Assembly: GCA_050747525.1 (NCBI GenBank)
Contig: JBOGOC010000066.1
Span: 1-64,000 of the forward strand
Length of the DNA: 64,000 nt
Reading direction: 5' to 3'
DNA from: JBOGOC01 sp050747525
Lineage (GTDB): Bacteria > Acidobacteriota > Polarisedimenticolia > JACPZX01 > DASXTC01
Program-made: the position numbers and the translations under genes
Shown: positions 17,047 through 26,900 of the stretch, one piece after another
Layout: each line of letters opens with the position of its first letter
Numbering within the stretch: the stretch's first letter is position 1
Notes under the pieces: model-generated
What the model was told of the DNA's origin: nothing
The model's database searches: none
The model's input: the letters and a program-made list of their open reading frames with translations, nothing else

Positions 17047-18536
17047 GGCTTGGCCTCCCCCGACGGCGCCGCCGCCTTCGGAGCCGCTGGCTTGGCCGGG
17101 ATCCCCTTCTGAAGGGCGAAAAGCTTGGTCCGGCTCACGATGTACATGACGCCGTCCTTGACCACCGGCGTGGTGTAGACAGCGTTCCCCATGTTGACCT
17201 CGCCCAGCACCTGCTTCGTGGTGCCGTGCTTGAGGATCGCCACGTCGCCATCCTCGTCGCCGATGTAGACCCGCCCGTCGGCCACGAAGGGGGAGCCCCA
17301 CACCGCCGCCGCCAGATCGTGCGTCCAGTGGTGCTTGCCGGTCTTGGCGTCGAGGCAGTAGAGCCGGCCGCTCAGGTCGGAGGCGTAGAGGATACCGTCG
17401 GCGATGGCCACCGTGGACAGGGTGCGTCCGAAGTCCTGGTTGCCCCGATGCCACACCATGCCGCTCTCGGTGACGTCGCCGTCCTTGGTCGCGTCGATGG
17501 CCCACAGGTGGCCGACCCCTTCCCCATGCTCGGGGTCCTGCCCCATCGCCACGTAGACCTTGTCCTCCCAGATGACGGGCGTGGCGATGATCTCGTTGCG
17601 GGTGCCGCTCCCCCCCAGCACGTACACGGCGTCCTTGGGGTTTCCGTCGAACTTCCACAGCAGCTTGCCGGTCTCGGGGACGAACGAGTAGACCCAACCG
17701 TCCCCTCCGGGGATGATCACCTGCGCGCGCCCCTTGATGACGCCATAGGCCGGGTTGGACCATGTCCCGTGAATGATCTTCTCCGCGGGGAAGGCGTTCT
17801 CCCAGAGCAGCTTGCCGGTGTTCTTGTTCACGGCGATGAAGCTGGGAGCCGCGGGCGACGGGATGTTCACGTGCCCTTCGTCCACCCCGTTGCCCGTCAC
17901 GGTGAAGAGGATGTCTCCGGCGATCAGGGGATTGCCCGCTGCCAGGTTGTGGGGAAAGACGTCCACTTCCTTCATCATGTCGAACTTCCACAGGACGTCT
18001 TCGTCGATCTCGCTGGTTTCGGTTTCGGTGGTGAACGGGCCGTCGTTCTCCTTGTCGCGGTACCCTTCGGTGTCGGCGCAGATCACCTCGGCGCGGTTGG
18101 AGACGTACCACAGCCGGTTCCCCTCGACGTAGGGAGTGGAGCAGACACCCTGCAGGGGCCAGTCGTTCACCATCCCCGAAGCGAGCTTGGGGTGGGCCGA
18201 CTGCCAGAGGAACGTGCCGTCCTTGACATCGAACGCCATGATGTTGCCGCGATCCCCTTTCAGCTTCGGGTTGCGCAGCCCCTCGTTGTTCGTGCCGATG
18301 AAGACCTTGCCGCCATACACCACGGGACCCGCGTAGCTCTGCGACCCGAGATTGGCGACCCACTTGACGTTGAGGCCGGTCTTGATGTCCCAGGTCTCGG
18401 GGAGCCCGGTTTCCTTCGAGACCATGTTGCGGTCGAGGGTGTTGCCGAACATCGCGGGGGGCTCTTCCTTCTTCCCCGCGGGCGCCGCGGCGAGCGCCGC
18501 GACCGCCAGCACCACGATTCCACCTGTTGCCTTCAT
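17043..18536 (-). CDS. Secreted PQQ-like beta-propeller protein
   Basis: Exported beta-propeller of 497 residues with a short signal peptide (MKATGGIVVLAVAALAAAPA). The opening MFGNTLDRNMVSKETGLPETW is followed by propeller blades such as VVYGGKVFIGTNNEG, LLWKFDGNPKDAVYVLGG, LYCLDAKTGKHHWTHDL and VYIGDEDGDVAIL. The form is common in Planctomycetota and Acidobacteriota, where such proteins are annotated as PQQ-binding-like without proven cofactor. The C-terminus is a short Ala/Pro/Lys tail. The ATG at 18536 overlaps the preceding stop (ATGA). Function is not known; the location in front of the carboxylate-reducing genes suggests a periplasmic role tied to the pathway. Confidence 0.88.
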   Translation of the reverse strand: MKATGGIVVLAVAALAAAPAGKKEEPPAMFGNTLDRNMVSKETGLPETWDIKTGLNVKWVANLGSQSYAGPVVYGGKVFIGTNNEGLRNPKLKGDRGNIMAFDVKDGTFLWQSAHPKLASGMVNDWPLQGVCSTPYVEGNRLWYVSNRAEVICADTEGYRDKENDGPFTTETETSEIDEDVLWKFDMMKEVDVFPHNLAAGNPLIAGDILFTVTGNGVDEGHVNIPSPAAPSFIAVNKNTGKLLWENAFPAEKIIHGTWSNPAYGVIKGRAQVIIPGGDGWVYSFVPETGKLLWKFDGNPKDAVYVLGGSGTRNEIIATPVIWEDKVYVAMGQDPEHGEGVGHLWAIDATKDGDVTESGMVWHRGNQDFGRTLSTVAIADGILYASDLSGRLYCLDAKTGKHHWTHDLAAAVWGSPFVADGRVYIGDEDGDVAILKHGTTKQVLGEVNMGNAVYTTPVVKDGVMYIVSRTKLFALQKGIPAKPAAPKAAAPSGEAKP

Positions 18537-20752
18537 CGCTCGCTCACCCTCACCGTGACGTTGTCGTAATAGATGTCCGCGGCCGAGTAGCCGTAGAACC
18601 CGGGGCTCCCCTGCCGGATCGGCATGCGATCCTCCGCCTCGATCGTCCAGGCGGCAGGCTCGGGCGTCCCCGCGGGCCACACTTTCCCCTGGACCACGGC
18701 GCCATCCTTCTTCACTTCCACCTTCAGCTTCATCGTGTACCAGGCATCGGGTTGCCACTCGAACGGCATCGTCTTCTCGAAGCGAGGCTCGACCCAGTCG
18801 CGCAGCTGGAGCCGCTGGTGATTGCCCATCAGGTCCAGCGTGTAGCCTGAGTTGATCAACCCCATGTCGGGGCGCTTCCTTCCTTTCGTGGATCCCATCA
18901 GGTCGGCCTGAATGGTGTAGCCCGACATGGAAGACGGCCCGATGAACAGGCTGGACCGCTCGATCCCCTGATCCATGAACGGCTTGATCAGCACTTTTCG
19001 GCCGTCCTTGTCCGCTCCCTGGAACCGGCTGGCCCCTCCCACCCAGCCGATGGGAGGCTTGCCCGCCTCGAGCGCCTCGAAGTCCTCGGCCCAGGGAAGC
19101 GGCGGGAAGACCCGCACGCGCGCGGAGCCCGTGAGCCCGGAGGCCTTCAGGGAGACGGTCCCCGCCTGCGTCTTCGCGGGCGCCCCGGCCTTCAGGGTCC
19201 CGTCGGGAGCGACGGCCCCCTGGAATCCCGCCACCGCCCACTCACCCGTCGCCGGGCCGATGGGATTCCCCGCGGCGTCCAGCAGGACTCCGCGCAAGGG
19301 CACCGCGCGGTCGGCTTCCAGAACGACCTCGGAGGGCACAATCCGGATGGATGCGGCCGTTCCCCGCCCCGCCGCGGGAGAAGCTGGAGGCGCCGCTGCC
19401 GTGCGTTTCGCCTCGCGCGGGGCGTCCTTGCCCCCCAGGCAGAAGAGGCCCGCTTCCGTCATCACGTAGACGCGCCCGTAGGCCACCGCGGGAGAGGCGT
19501 AGATCTCCGCGTAGCGCCCGCCTTCCATGTTGACCTGCTCGGTGTCCAGGATGGCGCCGCTGTCGGCGGAAGGCTGCACGATGTGGAATCGGCCATTCAC
19601 CTCGGGCGCGTAGATCTTTCCGTCCGCCCAGACCGGCGAGCCCTTCCCCACGGTCCCCAGGTTGAGCTGCCACCGGCTCTTGCCGGTCTCGCCGTCCAGG
19701 GCGAACAGGTTTCCCGAATCGTCCACGACGTACAGCACCCCCTTGTGGAACAGGGGGGACGAGAAGCCCACCTCCAGCTCGTCGTAGCGCCACAGCTCGC
19801 CGGTCTTCGTGATGTCGCCGGTCCCCCGTCCGTCGATGCACACCACGCGCCCTTTGGTGGCCTCGTCGATATTCTCGTCGCCGCTGGTCGCATAGACGCG
19901 GTAGCCGTCGACCACAACCGAGGTGTTGAGCCCCTGTTTGGCCAGCTGGAATCCCCAGACCTTCTCGCCGGTGCGCGCCTTGACCGCGTACACCCAGCCG
20001 TCGCCGTTGGGGGAGATCAGGAGGCGCTGCCCGCCAATCTCGGCCACCACCGGAGTGGCCTGCGTGGTGATCGTCTCGGGGCGGCCTCCCGGAGTGGAGA
20101 CCCACACGAGGTCCCCATTCTTCTTGTCGAACGCGAAGATGCGATGGCGGGGACCCACCTGGTCCCCCCATCCGGAGTTGCTGAAGCTCAGGATGACCCG
20201 GTCTTCGTCGAGGATCGGGGAGTGCGTGCGCCCCCCGTACCCCGAGATCCGCCCGAGCTCTTCGGTGAGCGAGCGGGACCAGACCACCTTGCCGTCACGG
20301 TCCAGGCAGACCAGAAGCCCGCTCACGCCGTGCACGTAGAGATGGCCGGTGGCCGGATCCCCTTCGATGTTCGCCCATCCCGCCCGGGTGAACGGGACCG
20401 CCGTGTGGTAGACGTTGAAGTCCCGCTCCCAGCGGGGCTTTCCGGTGATGGCGTCCCAGCACGCCACCACCTCGCGCTTGGTGGCGTCGGCCCCCGCCCG
20501 CCCGATGGCGCACACTCGCCCGTCGAACACCACCGGAGTGGATCGCCCGGTGAAGGGGGCCTTCCAGAGGAGGTTCTCCCCCTGGATCGACCAGGTCGAG
20601 ACCAGGCCGGTCTCGTCGGAGACGCCGGTCTGGTCGGGGCCACGCCAGCGGGCCCATTCCCCTCCGGACCCGGGCAGGGACGCCAGGATGACTGTGGCTG
20701 GGAGAACGAGAAACCAGGACGGGACGACGAACCGGCGCCGGCGATGCCGCAT
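18533..20752 (-). CDS. Secreted PQQ-like beta-propeller with Ig-like and jelly-roll C-terminal domains
   Basis: Three-part exported protein of 739 residues from the chosen start. A signal peptide (RHRRRRF then a hydrophobic run to ASLPGSG) precedes EWARWRGPDQTGVSDETGL, the WRGP propeller opening, and a PQQ-like propeller up to about residue 440 (blades such as HLYVHGVSGLLVCLDRDGKVVW). A middle domain near residues 465-555 (VPLRGVLLDAAGNPIGP, GTVSLKASGLTGSARVRVF) resembles a bacterial Ig-like domain. The last 190 residues resemble a concanavalin-like jelly roll ending YYDNVTVRVSER. ATG at 20752 starts the signal peptide and has GGAGG 12 bases upstream; ATG at 20794 is the alternative. The ending resembles those of the two C-terminal domains of the giant protein encoded just upstream. 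Confidence 0.85.
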   Translation of the reverse strand: MRHRRRRFVVPSWFLVLPATVILASLPGSGGEWARWRGPDQTGVSDETGLVSTWSIQGENLLWKAPFTGRSTPVVFDGRVCAIGRAGADATKREVVACWDAITGKPRWERDFNVYHTAVPFTRAGWANIEGDPATGHLYVHGVSGLLVCLDRDGKVVWSRSLTEELGRISGYGGRTHSPILDEDRVILSFSNSGWGDQVGPRHRIFAFDKKNGDLVWVSTPGGRPETITTQATPVVAEIGGQRLLISPNGDGWVYAVKARTGEKVWGFQLAKQGLNTSVVVDGYRVYATSGDENIDEATKGRVVCIDGRGTGDITKTGELWRYDELEVGFSSPLFHKGVLYVVDDSGNLFALDGETGKSRWQLNLGTVGKGSPVWADGKIYAPEVNGRFHIVQPSADSGAILDTEQVNMEGGRYAEIYASPAVAYGRVYVMTEAGLFCLGGKDAPREAKRTAAAPPASPAAGRGTAASIRIVPSEVVLEADRAVPLRGVLLDAAGNPIGPATGEWAVAGFQGAVAPDGTLKAGAPAKTQAGTVSLKASGLTGSARVRVFPPLPWAEDFEALEAGKPPIGWVGGASRFQGADKDGRKVLIKPFMDQGIERSSLFIGPSSMSGYTIQADLMGSTKGRKRPDMGLINSGYTLDLMGNHQRLQLRDWVEPRFEKTMPFEWQPDAWYTMKLKVEVKKDGAVVQGKVWPAGTPEPAAWTIEAEDRMPIRQGSPGFYGYSAADIYYDNVTVRVSER

Positions 20753-20912
20753 GAGGTGACGGGCCCTCCAGAAATCGATCCGTGAGGCCGCCATTGTAAA
20801 ACACACGCACGCAGGGGGTGACCCAGGCGAAGGCGGCCGGTCGAAGGGTACTACGTCGAGGGGGGCCGATGGTTGGAGCGCGGGCCGCCTTCAGCGAGCT
20901 TTTACGGGCTTT
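20753..20912 (-). other. 160-base intergenic region between giant gene and propeller operon
   Basis: This is the largest gap in the window. I see no RNA gene and no hairpin followed by a T-run, so no clear intrinsic terminator after the giant gene. A TACAAT hexamer on the minus strand at 20793-20798 is the only promoter-like feature. Confidence 0.5.
20793..20798 (-). promoter_or_regulatory. Weak candidate -10 box (TACAAT)
   Basis: TACAAT matches the sigma-70 consensus at five of six positions and would start transcription near 20785, ahead of the ATG at 20752. No convincing -35 hexamer lies 16-18 bases upstream, so this is tentative. Confidence 0.2.
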
Positions 20913-23900
20913 TTACAGGCGATCCAGGTCGGTGGGCGCCGGGGTCGAGGGAGGAGGCGGAGGCAGCGTCAGCAGGGGCGACAGGCCCGTCAGGGCCGTG
21001 ATGGTCCCCTGGTCATCCTGGGAGCCGGACAGGGGGCCCACCGATGGCCTCAGGGAACCCTGGCTCAGCAGCCAGAAGGCCACCTCCATCCGTGAGGCCT
21101 CCAGAGTGCCGGAGACAGCCGGGCTGGTCACCGCCATGAAGCCGCTGGTCGAGCCCACAAGGGCCTCGGCATCCTGGCCGGGGCCCTGGAGCGGCGTCCA
21201 TCCTTCCAGAGCCTGGTCGTTGGTCTTCACGCTGAACTGGTCGAACGAGGCGGTCCCGCTGTGCGACAGCAGACCGAAGCGCCCGTCGGCCGTCGCGGCG
21301 TTGAAGGACCGGCTCAGCACCGTCTGCCCGTTGAGGGTGACGTTCACGCTGGCGCCCCTCAGGGAGACCCCCAGCGTGTAGTCCACACCGGCATCGATGG
21401 TGGTCGAGTAGACCGCGTCGATCTTCCAGCCGCCCCGCGCGGTGCGGTGCCCGATGAGGACCTCGTCGGTCACGGCGTCGATGGCCACGAACTTGAAGTC
21501 GTCGTCCGTGTACCGGTCGAAGGTGAGCCCGGCGCGCCCGGTGGTGCTGAGAATGGTCGTCGCGTCGAGCGCCGAGTTGGCCGCCAGGCGCTCCACGCCC
21601 AGGGTGGCCAGACTGGCGGCGTGATCGAGGCCTGCCCCCGGCGTCCCGGTGTAGCGGCCCGAGACGAGCGACCACGTGCCCGTGGCGGCCGCCCCGAAGA
21701 ACGGCCCGGATCCGGAGGTGAACTCCTCCAGACCCTCGAAGGTGATCTGCGGCGGCAGCACCTGTACGGCGATGTTGTCGTACTTGCCGCGCGAGTTGTC
21801 GGTCCCCACGCCGACCAGGCCCCAGTTCAGGCCATAGGCGTAACCGTCCACCACCCGCGCCTCCCAGGTGTGGGTGAAGACCGACTGGTTGTCCACCATC
21901 AGGGTGGCCGTCAGCCCGTTCACCGCCACCAGCATGTTGTAGTAGATGTCCGGCTTGGCCTGGATGTTGGCCTGCTTGTCCACGTGCCAACCGGTCGCGT
22001 CACGGTGCCCCATGACCAGCTTGTTGATGGACACGTCGATGCCGGCGAACTTGAAGTCGTTCACCCCCTGGTAGTCGAACAGGATGAAGGCGTTCGCCTT
22101 CCAGCCGGCGACGGGCTTGATGACCTGCACGGAGGCCTGCACTTCGAAGTAGCTCGGCAGCGCATCGCCGATGTGGTAGACGCTCACCGCGTCGCCGCCC
22201 ACCGCGATCGGGGCCACCTGCAGGGCGAAGCCGGACACGTTCCACACGCCGCTGTCGGTCGTGAAGCCCTGCATCTTCGCGTCGTTGAAGTTGGCCGAGC
22301 GCAGCACGTCGCGGTGGCCGCCCGGGATGTTCCCCGCCTGCGGGTCGCTGGGCGCGCCGGTCTGATCGTGCCAGTCGAAGTCCTGCTGCCTGACCAGGCC
22401 CAGCTCGCCCCGCGGCTCGCCGTTGCGGGCCGGGTCGGCGCCGGTGTCCACCGCGCGGGTCGGGTCGCCGCCGTCGCCGGCCGACAGGGCGTACAGGTAC
22501 TCCGACAGCGCGGGCGCCAGGGTGCGGCTCACGGCCGCCATGCCGAAGGGAGCGAACGGCACCAGGTAGCTGTTGAACTCGCCCACCCAGTCCATGAGGC
22601 GATCGCCGCCGGTGTTGCCGATCATCACGTCGCGCCCGGCCCCGCCGTACACCCGGTCCTCGAAGCTGGGGTGCGTGTCGGGGATGTCGTTGAGCCCGCC
22701 GTTGGTCGCATGCAGGTCGTCGGCGTTGATCAGGTCGTTGCCGTAGCCGCCGAACATGTCGTCGCGCCCGGTGCCTCCCACCAGCCAGTCGTTCCCCAGG
22801 TCGCCGAACAGGGCGTCGTAGCCGTCGCTCAGCCTGAGGCCGAGGCTCGTGGAGCTGATCGGCACACCCTCGTTGTTGAGGAAGTTCAGGAAGAAGGCCC
22901 TGCCCGTGCCGGTCTTGGAAAGGGCCCCGGCGTCGGTAAGCAGGATCTGCCTCATCGGCTCGTACTCGTCGTACAGGGCGAACTCGCCCGCGCGGCGGGT
23001 TCGATCGAACCGCTGGCTGTCCACGTCATCCGGGTTGAAGCGCAGCACGTTGCCCGGGTTGTAGGGACGCGTGTAGTCGCTGCGCGCCACGCCCACCAGG
23101 GTCTCGGGGCCGTCCCACGCCTGGATGTAGGACTCCGCGAGAGCTTCGGCGCCGGAGAGGGCGTCGTCGCCCACGCCGCCGTGCACCCAGTCATCGCCCA
23201 GGCCGCCGAACAGGATGTCGTCGGAAGGCGTCAGGATCGGGTCGAAGTACGGCTGATCGGCCGGGTCCACGTTGAACGGCTCGAGGTTGACCGCCTTCTT
23301 GAGCGTGCCGGTCACGTGGATGGTGGCCTGCTGCATCTTGCCCGGGGTGACGAGGTCCTGCTGGACGGTGGCCACAGCCAGCCCATACAGAGGCTCGGTC
23401 AGGCCGTTGCGCGTCGTCCAGATGCGTCCGTCGTCGCCCAGCAGGCCGTCCTGGCCGGTGCCGCCGGTGGCCCAGTCGTGCCCGTAGCCGCCGATCAGGT
23501 CGTCGTCCTGGCCTTCGCCGAACAGCACGTCGCTGCCGCCCATGCCGTAGAGGAAGTCGTCGCCCGACTCGCCGTGCAGCTCGTCGGCCGCGCCGATGTC
23601 CAGCAGGGCGGACGCGTTGTTGAAGTCCAGCCCGCCCGGGGTGTAGTCGAGCAGGTCCGCCGCGCGCGGGATGATCCGCAGCCGCTGGCCCACCGGCAGC
23701 GCGTTGGTGTAGGTGTCGTAGTTGAAGGTCAGGAACGCGCCGCCGTACACGCCGTTGGTCCCCACCAGCCTCAGGATGCGGCCGTTGTCGCCCAGCACCA
23801 TGTCGGCGTCGCGCGCGTGGCCCTGAGCCGACGTGTCCCCGCTGTCGTTGCGCGCCAGGTCGGTCCCCGCGCCGCCGAACATCAGGTCGGATCCGTCCGG

Positions 23901-26900
23901 CCGCAGCAGCCGGTCCGTCAGGCCGAACAGGTCCGAGCTGCCGCCCAGGATGTCGTCCTGGCCCAGGCCGCCGAAGATGACGTCCGCGCCGCCGTTTCCT
24001 TCGATGTAGTCGTCGCCATCCGAGGTGGCCTCGAACGAGGGACGCACCACCAGGAAGTCGGTGACCGGGTCGCGCCACGCGTCGACGTCGGGCGCGCGGC
24101 CGGCCAGGTCGTCCTCGACCAGCAGATCGCCGTCGCCCTGGATGATGTCGTCGCCCAGCTGCCCGAAGATCATGTCGTCCTGGGCGCCGCCAGCCAGCTG
24201 GTCGTCGCCGAAGTCGTTGCCTTCCGCCGCCTCGGTGGCGAAGGAGTGATCCAGCAGCGTGATGACGTGGTCGCTCCAGACCGGCAGTCCGGCCGGGTTC
24301 AGGCGGTTGGTCCCCGTGACCAGGCTCTGGCCCTGCAGGTTGTACAGGAGCGTGCCGGCCAGCGTGCGGAAGCGCGGGCCCGTGAAGTCGGCGTAGCGTC
24401 CTTCGCGGCTCAGCAGGACGTTGTCGCCGATCACCAGGTCGCGCCCGGTGTCGCCGTCCACGAAGTCACCCGCCGCGCCTCCGATCAGGATGTCCTCATC
24501 CGGACCGCCGGCGATGCGGTCGCGCCCGCCGATGGTGCGGGCGGTCGTCTCCACCAGGTACGCGCGCATGGTGTGGCTGGAGCCGGCCGGGATGGCAGGA
24601 GCGCCGGCCGTCTGCGGGTCGTGCAGCAGGATCAGCGCGTTGTCGCCCACCACCACGTCGCGGCCGGAGTTGAGGCTGGCCCGGTCGGAGTCGCCGTCCA
24701 CCCGGTCGTTCCCCACGCCCGCCACGATGATGTCGTCGTCCGCGTCGCCCTGGATGACGTCGTCGCCGCCCTGCTCCACGTCGGTGCTCTCGATGCGCAC
24801 CGGCAGGCCGCGGCTCCACACGATGCGGCCGTAGTCGCCCATCACGATGTCTTCGTTCTCGGCGCCGTTGATCGTCTCGCGTGACGGATCGCCCACGGCG
24901 TCGTCGTTGCCGCCGCCGAAGATGATGTCCTCGTCATCCAGCGTGCCGTTGGGGATCACGCTGCCGCGGATGACGTCGTTGCGACCCACGGTCTCGTCCA
25001 CGGTGAGCGAGTAGGTGATCGTCCGGATGACGCCGTCGCTGCGGTCGCCCGGGCCGCCGTGGCCGAGGACCGCCACCGCCATGGCCTCGAGCTGCGCGAG
25101 GCTCAGGCCCAGGTCGAGCACGGCCGCCGGGTCGGCGAAGTACAGCACCCGCCCGCGGTCGCCGAAGATCACATCGCCCGACTGGCCGCCGGTGATGTCA
25201 TCGCGATCCTGGCCGCCGAAGATGATCAGCGGCAGGGTCGAGTTGGAGGCCACCACCAGGTCGCGGTCGGGGAAGGTCAGGAACGGATCGTACGGGCCCT
25301 GCGTGTTGAGCACGAAGAAGCCGTCGCCGCCGTCCGTCTCGGCCGGGTCGGTGGAGGCGTTGATGTCCAGGTTCACGGTCACGGTGTCGTTGCCCAGGCC
25401 GGTGTTCAGCGTGGTGCTGGTGCGCAGGCCGGCCCTGTGGTGCGTGCCGTCGATGTAGATCGTGTCGGCGCCGTAGCCCATCCACATCGTGATGCCGCCC
25501 AGCACGCCGCCCACCGGTGGCCGAGCGAAGTTGCCCGTGGCCGCCGCCTGGTAGTGGATGAAGGCCGGCGCCAGGCCGCGGATCTGGATCTCGGCGCCCG
25601 GCATGAACGGCGACGGCAGGATGCCGCTGTTGTTCACCAGCGGCTTGTCGGTGATCACCACGTTGGTGTCGGGGGCGACCGACGCCTCGTCGCTGATGTA
25701 GAGCAGGTTGTTGCCGGTGCCCGCGTGCAGGTTCAGCTCGCCCTTCACGTCGTCCAGATCGCCCTCGAGCAGGTCGGTGACCAGCGCGCTGGCCTGGTTC
25801 TCATCGGCCAGGTTGGAGATGTAGAACCGCTCGTCACCAGCGTGGCCGAAGACGTTGGTGATGGCCGTGGTGCCGCGGATGTTCAGGACCTCGTCGTGGT
25901 TGGCCAGGTCGAGGTTCAGCACGTCCACGTTGGCATATCGGATGCCGCGCGTGCGCGAGGCGATGTCGACCGGGTTGTCCAGCGAGCGCTCGTCCACCGT
26001 CATGAGCGAGGCGATGGCTCCCGGCAGGTTCTGAATCTCGTACGTGCGCACCGAGAAGGAGACGTCGGTGCGGGTCACGGTGATGTCGGTGCGGCCCAGA
26101 AGGTCGTTGAGGGCCTGCGCCACGGCGGCCGCGCTGGCGTCGTACGGCAGCGCCCAGGTCCTGTTCACCCCGTCCACGAACAGCGTGAAGGTGCCGCCCA
26201 CGGCGTTGAGGGTCACCAGGGCCGTCCCCGGAGCCGTCTGCGTGGAGGAGGACTTGCCCGCCACCGACAGCAGGTAGCTGGCGCCGATGCTGCCGCGCAG
26301 CAGACCCTGGTAGGTGACCATGTAGGCGCCGCCCACCTTCTCCACCAGCACGTCCTCGACGCCGACCAGGAACCCTTCGGCCGACAGCAGCCCGGTGCTG
26401 CGGATGGCGGTGATGAGGCGCTCGCGGATGGTGCGCGCGTCGTCTCCGACCGTCAGCTGGAACGAGGCCAGGCCCGCGCCCACCGTGACCGTGTACGTCC
26501 CCGCCGCGGCGTTCACGTCCACGGTCTGCACGAGGCTCAGGCTGCTGCCGGTCACCTGAACCGCCGGCACCTGCACCGAGCCGTCCGAGGTGAGGCCGGA
26601 CGCGTCGGCCGTGATGGTCAGGTTGGCCGCATCCATGCCCTCGTTGCCCAGGAATCCGATGGTGAACACCTTGCCGGCGCGGTTGACGCGCACGCCGCTG
26701 ATCATGGGCAGGCCGAGCCCCTCCAGGGCCGCCTTCAGATCCTGCGAGCCGATCAGGTACGGCAGGGGGGCGGTCCAGGCCGAGGCACCCACGCGCAGGC
26801 GGAAGGTGCCGCCGGCCGCGCGCAGCAGGCTCACCGTCTGCACCTGCGAGGCGACCAGATCCATGCCGTCCAGGCTCACGCCTGTGAGCACGCCCACGTC

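Noticed and set aside
12238..20752. PQQ-dependent alcohol dehydrogenases (quinoproteins)
   Set aside because: Only the propeller repeat pattern is present. Sizes and openings (WPSFRG, WRGP) match the BamB-like/PQQ-like group without proven cofactor.
20820..20912. Intrinsic terminator after the giant gene
   Set aside because: Short A/T-rich tracts follow the stop, but I could not draw a stable GC hairpin directly before a T-run on the minus strand.
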